DNA of 64,000 nucleotides from Deefgea tanakiae. GTDB taxonomy: Bacteria > Pseudomonadota > Gammaproteobacteria > Burkholderiales > Chitinibacteraceae. Positions 54,678 to 63,476 of the stretch are shown here, one piece after another. The translations under genes and the position numbers were made by a program. Location of the stretch: positions 3,493,674 through 3,557,673 of the forward strand of contig NZ_CP081150.1 of NCBI RefSeq assembly GCF_019665765.1, given 5' to 3'. A model generated the notes under the pieces. That model was given only the letters and a program-made list of their open reading frames with translations, was not told the origin of the DNA and did no database searches. Position 1 is the first letter of the stretch. Each line of letters opens with the position of its first letter.

Positions 54678-54747
54678 TTTGCTGTATGAAGTTTCGTTTC
54701 CATCCTATGTCTATTGAGCGCCAGATCGATTGATCTGGCGTTTTTTT
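54678..54747. repeat. 70-nt repeat behind tip gene A
   Basis: Nearly the same as 48169-48239 (one C/T difference, one T fewer). The CGCCAGATC/GATCTGGCG hairpin is followed by seven T residues on the plus strand. Its left end forms the breakpoint with the truncated tip gene. Confidence 0.85.
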
Positions 54748-55201
54748 ATGGATTTATGCTGATTGCAACGTAATCCACATATTCTCCGCCTTCGACCATT
54801 TGTTTACCAAAGACATAAATCCAGAAATACACCCCTTGTTGGCTTCCTGTTGCCGTTGCGGAGAGCGCCTCACCATCCGTGCCATTGCCAAAGACGCGAT
54901 TGCAATAGCCTGCACCGGGATAGTCATGGCACATTTGATAAAGCAGCAAGCCCCCACCAAAGGTATTCTTCATTTGCCGTTTCTGGATCATGCCTGAGTT
55001 TTGCGAGGGACCCGCGCTAATGACAAAAGGCGTTCCTTGAGTGCAAGTCACCCAAAACGCCTGCTGAATGGCTACCCCTGAGTTATTGACAGAGGGTTCA
55101 TATCCACCCAAATCACCGGTTGGTAGTGAAATGCTGCAGCTCGCTCCCCAACTAGCAAGGCTCAACGCCATTATTAGCAAACCTAGTATCCAGCGTTTCA
55201 T
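54746..55201 (-). CDS. SCPU-domain protein, probable pilus tip subunit A
   Basis: A 151-aa secreted SCPU protein: signal peptide to about residue 20 (WGA-SCS), then CSISLPTGDLGGYEP, VTCTQGTPF and LYQMCHDYPGAGYCNRVFG with the C-terminal Cys pair. The start is ATG 55201, overlapping the usher stop by 4 bp. It is the last gene of operon A, the tip position in archaic pili. It has diverged from tip B, although the 70-nt sequence after it is nearly unchanged. Confidence 0.8.
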   Translation of the reverse strand: MKRWILGLLIMALSLASWGASCSISLPTGDLGGYEPSVNNSGVAIQQAFWVTCTQGTPFVISAGPSQNSGMIQKRQMKNTFGGGLLLYQMCHDYPGAGYCNRVFGNGTDGEALSATATGSQQGVYFWIYVFGKQMVEGGEYVDYVAISINP

Positions 55202-57483
55202 TGTTCTTCCTTGCAAAAGCTTGAAGGGATTTCATTCACAATGTCGGTGCTGTGGGGAACCGTAATGAGCCCTGCGCACGTTCCACTGCGGAATTTGTAT
55301 TGCCCAGGGGCTAAATCCTCAGTATAAAAATAACCGTCTAAGGTCGTTTGTAGCTCAAGTATTGAGTTGGCGGTATTGATTTTTATATTTCGATTGGCAA
55401 GGGCTTGACCGTTCTCATCTAGAAATTGCCCACTGACTGCAGAGATAGATCGAGCCGAGAATGAAATCGTCTGTCCGTCGTGATTGCCCGTTAAAAGATC
55501 TTTCCTGAGCTCAGGTAAACTATAATCGAGCGGAATTTCATCTTGTGCCAAGCTAATTTGATGCCAACTATTGTTCGCTAAGTCGGGCATAAAAACTCGC
55601 CCTGACGCATCTGTTTTACCGACTGGACTACCGTTTTGCAGTACGGAAACATCTGGGATGTTGGGTAGCTCAACAATAGCGAAGCTCTGCGTGATCGGGC
55701 GAGTTAGGGCATAGTGACCCTCGCTATAAGCAACTGCACCAGACCATGAGAGTTGCGCATTATTCGCAGAGAGATTGGCTTGGTCACTGCGTAGTAGTGA
55801 TAGGTCGATCTGTCCATGCGCCTGTTTATTTTGAAGCCAAGCGGTATAGTCGGTGCTTTCTTCTTGCTGCTGCACGCTAGCGCTATACCCCCAACCAATA
55901 CCGGAAGGTGCGCTTTGATTAAAGGTGGCACTATTAAAGGCTTTACCATCTTGATAGCGGCTGCTGGCGTACAGACTGCGACCTTGATCGAAATTCCAAG
56001 ACAGATTGAGAAACCCGCGCAATTGGCTTTTATTGGTGTGCTGTTGGTATTGCAACTGGGTATTGATTGAGACTTTATTGCTGGGCGAGAACGAATACCC
56101 GAGTTGATACAGCGTAAAAGTCTGCTCCTCATTCGCACCCATTTGCCGGCCTAGGTTGAGGCTAACATTGCCGAGCGAAGACTGTCCCCAGCTGATCCCG
56201 ACATTGGCGAACCAATCTGGCGCACTTAGCTCAGCAAAAAGCGGGTTTCTTTGTCGAAAGTTTTCATCTTGCCGTCGAGCATTCGCACTGATGCTCAAGT
56301 TTTGATCCACAAATCGGTATTGCAATTCCTGAGCCGAGCCAGAGTCTTGGTTTTTATGTTTGGCCCAAGAAATAGCACTACCCAGTGTGCCGTAGTTGCT
56401 GAGTTTTATATTGGCAAATAAGCCTGCGCGATGGCTGTCGGATTTTCCACTGGCTTGCGCGCCCATGGTGAGCCAGTCGCTGATGCCAAAACGCTGATAA
56501 CCCGCATAGGCTAAGCCTTGGTATTGATCAAAGCTTCCATTTTTGCGCGCTACGCCCAAGTTGTAATTAAACTCACTTAAGCCCGCTTTGAGCAAAGAAT
56601 CGTCAAAATAATAGGGCGTTTGATAGCGCCGAGTATTGCCGCTGCTATCGCGAATGACGATTTCTACATTTTGCAAGCCAGTGTAATAGCGCAGGTCATT
56701 AAAGTTATACACACCGGGTGGCAAGGTTTGGCTTGCAATTTGTTGGCCATTTAAGAAGATGTCTGCGGTTGATGTTTGCGTTACAGCGGTTTGCAATTGA
56801 AAGGCGGGGCTGGCGCTAAAATTGGGTTGCATGGCAAAAACACGCGCCACGCCCACACCCGCCATCGCTAGACTTTGCCCCAATGGGCCAGAGGCAGGGA
56901 CGAGGTCGCCAAAACTCAAGCGCAGCATGGCTTCAGGAATGTCATATTCCAAAGTGGTACTGATGCGCCGCCATTCCGCTTGCTGATTTTGCTGTGAGTA
57001 ACTGTGTTCACTACGGAAGTTGAAATAGCCCTGATTGATATTGATGCTGGGGTTAAATTGAAAACCCAAGCCATCGGTTTGGCTTTGTTTGAGTAGCGAA
57101 AGTTGGTAATTCAGATACCAAGAAAAAGGCGCGGGTGCTGAGTAAAGTTGCCTTGGATCTTGGTTGAGCACAATTTCATGCTCGCCGAAATGTTGTGCGG
57201 CAGCCGTTAAGTTCAACGTCATTTCATTCTCGTTGAACTGGCTTTGCAGGTCTTTGAGCGCACTGATTAAGACATAGCGCTCACCTTCATAAAGAATAGT
57301 TTGGGTGGTATCGAACTCAAGACCTTTAAGCGATTCGGCTGCAAGCCAATACTGGCCTCGCTCATAGAGCGCTGCGATATCTCCTTGCGGCACACCATTC
57401 AGTGTAAGTGCGAGCAGTAAGGGCTCGGCCGCGACTGCACATTGCAGTGCGAAGAAAAAAAGGCTGGCGTTTAAGGCTTGCAC
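55198..57483 (-). CDS. Outer-membrane usher protein A (FimD/PapC family, archaic type)
   Basis: A 761-aa usher, paralogue of the 48700-50988 gene and of almost the same length. It has a signal peptide (to about 19), an N-terminal domain with LLLALTLNGVPQGDIAALYE, a central barrel with plug (GQSLAMAGVGVARVFAMQPN region), and C-terminal domains with VSVLQNGSPVGKTDASGRVF. The start is GTG 57483, 13 bp inside the chaperone gene and without a ribosome site, the same as in operon B. It would export operon A pilins. Confidence 0.92.
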   Translation of the reverse strand: MQALNASLFFFALQCAVAAEPLLLALTLNGVPQGDIAALYERGQYWLAAESLKGLEFDTTQTILYEGERYVLISALKDLQSQFNENEMTLNLTAAAQHFGEHEIVLNQDPRQLYSAPAPFSWYLNYQLSLLKQSQTDGLGFQFNPSININQGYFNFRSEHSYSQQNQQAEWRRISTTLEYDIPEAMLRLSFGDLVPASGPLGQSLAMAGVGVARVFAMQPNFSASPAFQLQTAVTQTSTADIFLNGQQIASQTLPPGVYNFNDLRYYTGLQNVEIVIRDSSGNTRRYQTPYYFDDSLLKAGLSEFNYNLGVARKNGSFDQYQGLAYAGYQRFGISDWLTMGAQASGKSDSHRAGLFANIKLSNYGTLGSAISWAKHKNQDSGSAQELQYRFVDQNLSISANARRQDENFRQRNPLFAELSAPDWFANVGISWGQSSLGNVSLNLGRQMGANEEQTFTLYQLGYSFSPSNKVSINTQLQYQQHTNKSQLRGFLNLSWNFDQGRSLYASSRYQDGKAFNSATFNQSAPSGIGWGYSASVQQQEESTDYTAWLQNKQAHGQIDLSLLRSDQANLSANNAQLSWSGAVAYSEGHYALTRPITQSFAIVELPNIPDVSVLQNGSPVGKTDASGRVFMPDLANNSWHQISLAQDEIPLDYSLPELRKDLLTGNHDGQTISFSARSISAVSGQFLDENGQALANRNIKINTANSILELQTTLDGYFYTEDLAPGQYKFRSGTCAGLITVPHSTDIVNEIPSSFCKEEQ

Positions 57484-58193
57484 ACGGATAAGGGGATATC
57501 TAGTGTCTGTTTAATTCGCGAGCGATCGGTTTCGATGGTGATGATTTGTGCCTCACTACGACAGGCGTCTTTTGGCAAGTCCAATTGATAAGCATGGCTT
57601 GCACCGGGTAGTAGGTACCAATGATCAAATTGCGCGATTTCTACGCCGTCTTGGCCGAATTGAATACGGCGTAACTTTTGTGTCGAATTGCCGTTGTTAC
57701 TGAGCTTGAAATTAATAGTCTGCTTTTCAATCTGAATCGGCGACGCAATCAGACTAGGGCTCGGTTTGCTTGCTGCAAAAAATAGAGGTACACCAAAGCT
57801 CACGACCATCGAGACATTGCCGCTTTGGGCGCTGTCGCTACTGGCTGACGGTTGCTCGTTAAAGTACAAACGATAGGCTGATTCTTGATCTTGACTAGGT
57901 GTTTTTCGCGCGATGCGAACAACTTGCTTTTGCTTGGCTTGCAATTCAAATTGGCGCGGAAAATAAATTAAATCTTGCTGGGCATCCGTATAGACATCGT
58001 CGGCTGCTTCATTTTGAGTCCATTTCTTGAGCTGAAGTGCAATACGTAAGGGCGCGTCACCTTGATTGCTAACGGTAATCGCTTGGCTTTTTGTCTTACT
58101 GTCAAAGTCAACTCTAATCGGGCTAATTGAAAATTCACCCGCTTGTACGATGACAGTCGACAAAGAGAAAAAAAGTGCCAAAAGGTAGTGCAT
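57471..58193 (-). CDS. Periplasmic pilus chaperone A (archaic type)
   Basis: A 240-aa PapD-like chaperone with signal peptide (about 1-18) and FSISPIRVDFDSKTKSQAIT at the mature start. The central LIYFPRQFELQAKQKQVVRI, then ARKTP, holds the conserved basic residues that anchor subunit C-termini. It is the paralogue of chaperone B. Between it and the upstream pilin lies a 12-bp hairpin that may lower its expression relative to the pilin. Confidence 0.92.
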   Translation of the reverse strand: MHYLLALFFSLSTVIVQAGEFSISPIRVDFDSKTKSQAITVSNQGDAPLRIALQLKKWTQNEAADDVYTDAQQDLIYFPRQFELQAKQKQVVRIARKTPSQDQESAYRLYFNEQPSASSDSAQSGNVSMVVSFGVPLFFAASKPSPSLIASPIQIEKQTINFKLSNNGNSTQKLRRIQFGQDGVEIAQFDHWYLLPGASHAYQLDLPKDACRSEAQIITIETDRSRIKQTLDIPLSVCKP

Positions 58194-58256
58194 ATATTGA
58201 GTCTCGCCGTAAGTAATTAATTACAGTGAATAGATCAGGCTGAATTTGATATAGCT

Positions 58257-58283
58257 CATCTTGGCGCACAATGCGCCAAGATG
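58257..58283 (-). promoter_or_regulatory. Intercistronic hairpin between main pilin A and chaperone A
   Basis: CATCTTGGCGCA (58257-58268) and TGCGCCAAGATG (58272-58283) form a perfect 12-bp stem with a 3-nt loop, without a T-run. Such hairpins after the pilin cistron stabilise its mRNA or attenuate downstream reading, giving excess pilin. That role is inferred. Confidence 0.7.
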
Positions 58284-58295
58284 ACGAACATTAAC

Positions 58296-58754
58296 TTAGG
58301 GTGTTAGGGTCAATACAACGGTGTCGGTATAGCCTGTTCCCGCTGGCACATCATCGAGTGCGCTGTTCGCGATGGTGGCGGTGAGCGTAACGTCAATTGG
58401 CGTGCCTTTGCCAAGGCCAGTGCCATTGGATTTATCGAGTACTAAAGCGTAAGGGATTTTGTCAGCGCCTAAGACGAGGTTCTTCTGGCTGCCTTCTGCA
58501 TTGCTGCCATCACTCGTTGTGAGCGTATAGGCAGTATCTTTGCTGCACCAAAAGCCGACTGTGGTGCTTGCGGGCGTGACGGGATCACCAGCTCTTAAGG
58601 GGCCAAAATCAATTGTTGCTGCGTCTCCAGTAGAAAACTCACAAACGCCCACCACATTGGCGTTGATAATGACGTTCTTACTTCCGGCAAAACCTGTGCT
58701 GCTTAGAAGCACTAAGGCGGAAGCAAAGAGCCCTTTTTGTATCATGTGTTTCAT
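58296..58754 (-). CDS. SCPU-domain pilin, probable main subunit A
   Basis: A 152-aa protein with signal peptide (to about residue 23, GFA-GSK), then VIINANVVGVCEFSTGDAAT, FWCSKDTAYTL and the ending GYTDTVVLTLTP. AAGGA precedes ATG 58754. The SCPU fold is that of CsuA/B main pilins. A 225-base gap upstream (58755-58979) may hold its own promoter, but I found no clear −35/−10 pair there. Confidence 0.86.
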   Translation of the reverse strand: MKHMIQKGLFASALVLLSSTGFAGSKNVIINANVVGVCEFSTGDAATIDFGPLRAGDPVTPASTTVGFWCSKDTAYTLTTSDGSNAEGSQKNLVLGADKIPYALVLDKSNGTGLGKGTPIDVTLTATIANSALDDVPAGTGYTDTVVLTLTP

Positions 58755-58979
58755 TATTCAATCCTTATGAAATTAAAAAAATGATGTGGATATTCATAGA
58801 TTTAAAATCTTAAAAGGGTTGAGTGAAACAAACGCTGTAAAAGTACACCGAGAGAAAGGGGGGGATTTTTGAAACGGAAGCAAAGCGCCGTAAATGTGTG
58901 TGCTTGAATGAATGAGGACAGCTTCATTGGTACTGTATTAGTATTTGCTTATGATTTGGTTTCAAAGTTGCCGAGTGTT

Positions 58980-59432
58980 TTATGGGGTTATTGTAAGAAC
59001 CACGGTATCGCTATAGCGACCGATGGGACGATTTTGATAGTCATTTTCACTGACGGTCGCCGTGAGCGTGACATTGATATTTTGACCGTTGCCTTGTCCA
59101 GCGTTTGGATTGACACTTAAACCATAAGGTAGCCACGCGGATTGGGATTCATGTTTCATTCGTCGCTGAGCGCCGTTGGGATAAAGTCCATCGCTGAGTT
59201 GCAGTTTAAATGGCGTACCGCTCACGCAATTGATTTGAGTGGTCTCGCTAATACTCTGATTACCGTAAGCCAAATCACCAAAATCCATTTTAATGTCGTT
59301 GGCGTTACTGAATTTGCAGGCCGATTCAACAAAAATGCGCACTCGCAAGCTTCCCCCTCCTGATGCGAAGCTGGTGCTGCACAGAACGATTGCGCAGAGT
59401 GTGGCTAAAAATCGTAAACAGTACTTGGCCAT
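58980..59432 (-). CDS. SCPU-domain pilin, first subunit of operon A
   Basis: A 150-aa secreted SCPU protein: signal peptide to about residue 23 (SFA-SGG), then SLRVRIFVESACKFSNANDI and the second Cys in QINCVSGTPF, with RPIGRYSDTVVLTITP at the end. It is the paralogue of 53597-54043. Its start lies 28 bp inside the small secreted protein gene. Confidence 0.87.
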   Translation of the reverse strand: MAKYCLRFLATLCAIVLCSTSFASGGGSLRVRIFVESACKFSNANDIKMDFGDLAYGNQSISETTQINCVSGTPFKLQLSDGLYPNGAQRRMKHESQSAWLPYGLSVNPNAGQGNGQNINVTLTATVSENDYQNRPIGRYSDTVVLTITP

Positions 59433-59647
59433 GATGCTTCTTTATTTGGGTAGGTTTTAACGGCTGGCTTTTGTTTTGAGCTGAGGCAGCTGAGCTGTAC
59501 TTTGGGCGGCATCCGCTCACTGGCGGATTCCCATTTTGTTTGGCACTGCTCGCTTACATTGGCACGGATGATTAACTCTTTGCTTTGTGCAGAGCCGATG
59601 CAGCATAAAATAGTGGCAAAATAGAGCGGTGTTTTGGATTGCATCAT
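59405..59647 (-). CDS. Small secreted Cys-containing protein at operon A head
   Basis: An 80-aa protein with signal peptide (about 1-22, IGSAQS), and a mature part KELIIRANVSEQCQTKWESA with a second Cys in VQLSCLSS, ending in VYDF. It is the paralogue of 54016-54234. Its ATG ATG follows the mnmE stop with no gap (TAAATGATG), so it may be read through from mnmE. I do not recognise a known family. Confidence 0.75.
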   Translation of the reverse strand: MMQSKTPLYFATILCCIGSAQSKELIIRANVSEQCQTKWESASERMPPKVQLSCLSSKQKPAVKTYPNKEASWPSTVYDF

Positions 59648-60982
59648 TTATTTCCCAATGCAAAAACGACTAAAAATCACACCGAGCAAATCATCGGACG
59701 TAAATTCACCAGTGATTTCATTCAGGCTATTTTGTGCCAAACGCAATTCTTCGGCCAAGATTTCAATTTGGAGATAGCAAGCATCGGCGGTGTTGAGATG
59801 TTCGCGGGCCACGCGAATCGCGGCGAGGTGGCGCTCACGGGCGATAAAGACGCCATCGTTAATACCCTGCCAGCCTATCTTCTTCAAAAGCTTGTTTTTC
59901 AATTCTTTCAGGCCGATACCCTGCTTAGCAGAGACATGAATTTCATCTTCGGCAATATCACCAGCCGCATCGCCAGTCAGGTCAATTTTATTAAACACGC
60001 GCAGCACGCTCAGTGATGCAGGTAGCTTGGCCAAAATCGCGTGGTCATGTTCGGTAATGCCTTCGCGGCTATCAAGCAGCAAGAGCGCCAAATCGGCTTT
60101 TTCGACCGCTGCCCAGGTGCGTTCAATGCCAATTTTCTCAACCGTATCATCCGTGTCGCGCAGGCCTGCAGTGTCGATAATATGCAGTGGAACGCCGTCG
60201 AGCTGAATCAATTCGCGTACGGTATCGCGGGTCGTACCAGCAATGTCGGTCACAATCGCTACGTCTTCGCCAGCGAGCGCATTCATTAAGCTGGATTTGC
60301 CGACGTTAGGCTGGCCAATCAGCACCACGTGCATGCCTTCACGAAGCAATTTGCCTTGCGTGGCGGTGTCCATGACGCGGGCGAGTTGGGCCGAAATTTT
60401 GTGCAGTTTGCCGCGCGCGTCGGCGGCTTCCAGAAAGTCGATGTCTTCTTCAGGGAAATCCAAGGTCGCTTCGACCAACATACGTAGATTGATTAAATCA
60501 TCAACCAGCGTATGCACTTCACGAGAAAACGCGCCGTCGAGCGATTTAAGTGCTGATTTGGCGGCGGCTTCCGATTGCGCGTCGATGATGTCGGCAACGG
60601 CTTCGGCTTGTGCCAGATCGAGTTTGCCGTTTAAAAATGCGCGTTTGGTAAATTCACCCGGCTCGGCGTGACGCGCACCCAGCTCGATGCAGCGTTTCAG
60701 TAGCATATTCATAATGACAGGGCCGCCGTGGCCTTGTAATTCGAGTACGTCTTCACCGGTGAAAGAGGCCGGATTGGGGAAAAATAGTGCGATACCTTCG
60801 TCGACGGTGCTGCCGTCTGCCGCTTTGAAATGCGCAAAGTGCGCAAAGCGGGATTTTAGTGGCTTGCCAATCAAGCCGTCGATTAAAGGTTGGATGTTTT
60901 TACCAGAAACGCGAATGACGCCCACGCCACCACGACCGGGGGCGGTGGCAATCGCGGCGATGGTGTCGGGGGTATAAAGCAT
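59648..60982 (-). CDS. mnmE: tRNA modification GTPase MnmE
   Basis: Works with MnmG to make the cmnm5 modification of wobble uridine in several tRNAs. The 444-aa protein has [20 protein letters not shown] at the start, a helical middle, the G-domain loops GQPNVGKSS near 226 and DTAGLRDT near 270, and the C-terminal CIGK with the essential Cys. It closes the rpmH-rnpA-yidD-yidC-mnmE block and is followed directly by the pilus operon. Confidence 0.97.
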   Translation of the reverse strand: MLYTPDTIAAIATAPGRGGVGVIRVSGKNIQPLIDGLIGKPLKSRFAHFAHFKAADGSTVDEGIALFFPNPASFTGEDVLELQGHGGPVIMNMLLKRCIELGARHAEPGEFTKRAFLNGKLDLAQAEAVADIIDAQSEAAAKSALKSLDGAFSREVHTLVDDLINLRMLVEATLDFPEEDIDFLEAADARGKLHKISAQLARVMDTATQGKLLREGMHVVLIGQPNVGKSSLMNALAGEDVAIVTDIAGTTRDTVRELIQLDGVPLHIIDTAGLRDTDDTVEKIGIERTWAAVEKADLALLLLDSREGITEHDHAILAKLPASLSVLRVFNKIDLTGDAAGDIAEDEIHVSAKQGIGLKELKNKLLKKIGWQGINDGVFIARERHLAAIRVAREHLNTADACYLQIEILAEELRLAQNSLNEITGEFTSDDLLGVIFSRFCIGK

Positions 60983-61002
60983 GATGTAGTCCGATTCTTG
61001 AT

Positions 61003-61047
61003 GTATTGCCTTGTAGCCAATTTTATTTAATGGCTACAAGGCAATAC
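61003..61047. repeat. 45-nt palindromic element, copy 7 (best preserved)
   Basis: GTATTGCCTTGTAGCCA (61003-61019) and its exact complement TGGCTACAAGGCAATAC (61031-61047) form a perfect 17-bp stem around an AT-rich 11-nt loop. It lies between the yidC terminator and mnmE. It is the reference for the family. Confidence 0.75.
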
Positions 61048-61074
61048 GTAATGATTGATTGCCTTGCGAATAAC

Positions 61075-61100
61075 AAAACGCCGCCCGAAGGCGGCGTTTT
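61075..61100 (-). terminator. Rho-independent terminator after yidC
   Basis: AAAACGCCGCC (61075-61085) pairs with GGCGGCGTTTT (61090-61100) around CGAA; both sides end in an A/T run, so it works on the minus strand. It lies eight bases after the yidC stop. Confidence 0.88.
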
Positions 61101-61108
61101 ATGCCTTG

Positions 61109-62776
61109 CTAGCTATTTTTGGCTAATTTGGCTTGATTCTCAATTTTCTTGGTAATCACATACTGCTGAATGATCGACAAGATATTGTTCACCACCCAGT
61201 ACAGAACCAAACCAGCTGGGAAGAAGAAGAAGAATACCGAGAATGCAATTGGCATCCACTTCATCATCTTCGCTTGCATCGGATCCGGCGGTGGCGGTGA
61301 CAGCATCGTTTGCACGTACATCGAGACAGCCATAATCAGCGGCAAGATATACAGTGGATCTGGGACTGACAAGTCATGAATCCAGAACGCCCACGGTGCT
61401 TGACGCAATTCAACCGCAGCCAACAGCATCCAGTAGAAACCAATGAACACCGGAATTTGTACCAGCATCGGCAAGCAACCACCGAGCGGATTGACCTTTT
61501 CGGTCTTGTACATTTCCATCACAGATTGCTGGAACTTCACGCGGTCATCGCCATGACGTTTTTTCAGCTCTTCCATGCGCGGTGCAAGCAAGCGCATTTT
61601 AGCCATTGAACGGTAGCTCGCGCTCGCCAATGGGAAGAACGCAGCTTTTAACAGCAGGGTTACGATGATAATCGACCAGCCCCAGTTACCCACCAAGCCA
61701 TGGATGAACTCCAATACGGCAAATAGCGGCGCTGAGAAGATCTTGAACATGCCGTAGTCTTTAACAAGGTCAAAGCCAGGAGCAACAGCTTCTAGACGAT
61801 GGCTTTCTTGCGGACCCACAAAGATCGGTACCGTGCGCTCGTATTTCGCGCCCGCGGCGATTTGCGGCAAATCGATGATGGCACCCACCGAGAACATATT
61901 GTCTGGTAGTGCTTTCATTTCAAAGCGGCAGTCGTTCGGCGTGCAGGCAGCAGTGCCGTTTGTTGGCGAGAAAATCCAGCCAGAGACAAAGTAATGCTGA
62001 ATCATCGCAATCCAGCCATTGTTTGCGCTTGGACGGAATTTAGCTTCACCTTTTCTGATTTTTTCAAAGTCGACTTTTTGGAATTTGTCTTCTTGAGTAA
62101 AGAGTGCTGGGCCAGTAAAGGTGTGCGTACCAAACATGCCTGGATTTTCAACCTTACCATCGCGAATCAAGCGATAGTAAGCGCTGGTCGTCAGTGGCGT
62201 GGTGCCGCTGTTGACGATTTCATACTTCACATCAACCAGATACTGGTCACGTTTGAAGGTATAAATCTTGGCAATTTTAACGCCGTTCGGACCTGGTGCT
62301 TCAAGACGAACCGCAACTTCATTTTGGCCTTCAGCCAGCGTATAGCTAGTTTGTGCCGCAGTGAATAGGCTTCGGTGTGTTGGCATGCCTTCGCCGAGCA
62401 GACCGGTTTGCGCCACATAAGTGTGCTCACCTGAGTCTTGCAACAAAACAAACGGCTTGCTTGGGTCGTTAGTTGCGCCGATTTTGAGCAATTCAACCTG
62501 ACGCAAATCACCGCCGTTGGCGTCGATTTCGGCACGGAATAAATCAGTAGTTACCGTAATCCGCTGGCCTTTAGCGAGTCCGCTGGTTTCGGCAGGGGCG
62601 GCTGCATTGGTGGCATTCACGCCGCTGGCGGCGGTGCCTTGTGCGCTAGCTGATGCGGCTGTGGCGACTGCACTGGCTGTTTTGGGTTGCGGGTAACGCT
62701 CCTCCATATACTTTTGCCAGAAAAACAGAATGCTGAAAGACAGCGCAATAAAGAGGATTAGTCTCTTAGTATCCAT
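61109..62776 (-). CDS. yidC: Membrane protein insertase YidC
   Basis: Inserts membrane proteins, alone or with SecYEG. The 555-aa product has a first membrane segment (DTKRLILFIALSFSILFFW, near the start), a low-complexity Ala/Ser linker and a periplasmic beta domain (about 70-340). Five C-terminal helices follow, including WGWSIIIVTLLLKAAFFPL and PLGGCLPMLVQIPVFIGFYW. ATG 62776 gives MDTKRLILF; the frame is open to 62821. It lies 100 bases downstream of yidD. Confidence 0.96.
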   Translation of the reverse strand: MDTKRLILFIALSFSILFFWQKYMEERYPQPKTASAVATAASASAQGTAASGVNATNAAAPAETSGLAKGQRITVTTDLFRAEIDANGGDLRQVELLKIGATNDPSKPFVLLQDSGEHTYVAQTGLLGEGMPTHRSLFTAAQTSYTLAEGQNEVAVRLEAPGPNGVKIAKIYTFKRDQYLVDVKYEIVNSGTTPLTTSAYYRLIRDGKVENPGMFGTHTFTGPALFTQEDKFQKVDFEKIRKGEAKFRPSANNGWIAMIQHYFVSGWIFSPTNGTAACTPNDCRFEMKALPDNMFSVGAIIDLPQIAAGAKYERTVPIFVGPQESHRLEAVAPGFDLVKDYGMFKIFSAPLFAVLEFIHGLVGNWGWSIIIVTLLLKAAFFPLASASYRSMAKMRLLAPRMEELKKRHGDDRVKFQQSVMEMYKTEKVNPLGGCLPMLVQIPVFIGFYWMLLAAVELRQAPWAFWIHDLSVPDPLYILPLIMAVSMYVQTMLSPPPPDPMQAKMMKWMPIAFSVFFFFFPAGLVLYWVVNNILSIIQQYVITKKIENQAKLAKNS

Positions 62777-62876
62777 TTGAACGGAAGAGCTCCCAACTCG
62801 GCGGGTTAAGTAGTAAAACAAAAAGGGTCTAAATGCGGCTGTAACGGCTCGCGTTCAAACTTTTGCACAACTTATA

Positions 62877-63086
62877 TTACGGAACAGGATCATGCCCACA
62901 ACCACCCCAAGGATGGCATCGGCACAGACGTTTTGTTGTTAGCCAACTGCCTTTTAATGGGCCGTGTCGACTCACTGCTTCAATCCCGTATTGCGAACAC
63001 GTGGGCGTGAAGCGGCAGCGTGGCCCCAGCAAAGGACTGATCATCAACTGATAAAGTTTCAACAGTGTGATGATAAGGCGCGACAT
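62877..63086 (-). CDS. yidD: Membrane protein insertion efficiency factor YidD
   Basis: A 69-aa small peripheral membrane protein with an N-terminal amphipathic helix ([17 protein letters not shown]) and the family Cys pattern [19 protein letters not shown] followed by [14 protein letters not shown]. It sits between rnpA and yidC in the standard order, overlapping rnpA by 28 bp. Confidence 0.95.
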   Translation of the reverse strand: MSRLIITLLKLYQLMISPLLGPRCRFTPTCSQYGIEAVSRHGPLKGSWLTTKRLCRCHPWGGCGHDPVP

Positions 63087-63436
63087 TGCTTTAATCGTTT
63101 AAATAAACTGAGTAAGGCGAGTCTCGCCGCGGCACCCTCGCGAGGTTCGAAAGGTTTGCGTGATCGCACGACTACATCCAGACCTAACAGATATTCCGTG
63201 TTTTGGCGGAACAACTCACGGACAGTGCGCTTGATGTAATTACGACCAACGGCACGTTTGTCGGTTTTTTTACCGACGACCAAACCTAAGCGAGCATGCT
63301 GGCTTTGATTGGGTTTGCCTAATACTTGGAAGTAATCATTGCTCACTGACGCTCGCAAACTAAAAACGGATGAAAATTCATCCGTTTTTAATAAGCGTGC
63401 ATCACGCGCAAAGCGATAGCGAGGTGCGCTCTGCAT
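63059..63436 (-). CDS. rnpA: Ribonuclease P protein component
   Basis: The protein subunit of RNase P, which binds the 5' leader of pre-tRNA. The 125-aa form from ATG 63436 has [19 protein letters not shown] near the start, [20 protein letters not shown] and RTVRELFRQ with the RNR-type basic motif. The frame extends to TTG 63472, just past rpmH, giving 137 aa. I prefer the ATG because the family starts close to RYRL. It overlaps yidD by 28 bp. Confidence 0.93.
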   Translation of the reverse strand: MQSAPRYRFARDARLLKTDEFSSVFSLRASVSNDYFQVLGKPNQSQHARLGLVVGKKTDKRAVGRNYIKRTVRELFRQNTEYLLGLDVVVRSRKPFEPREGAAARLALLSLFKRLKQCRALSSHC

Positions 63437-63476
63437 GCCGTTCAAAACGGAAGCAGGTGCTTGGCTTCGCAACAGC

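Noticed and set aside
54422..54703. 93-aa ORF as an intact SCPU gene
   Set aside because: The first residues come from the 70-nt repeat and there is no signal peptide; it is a truncated gene.
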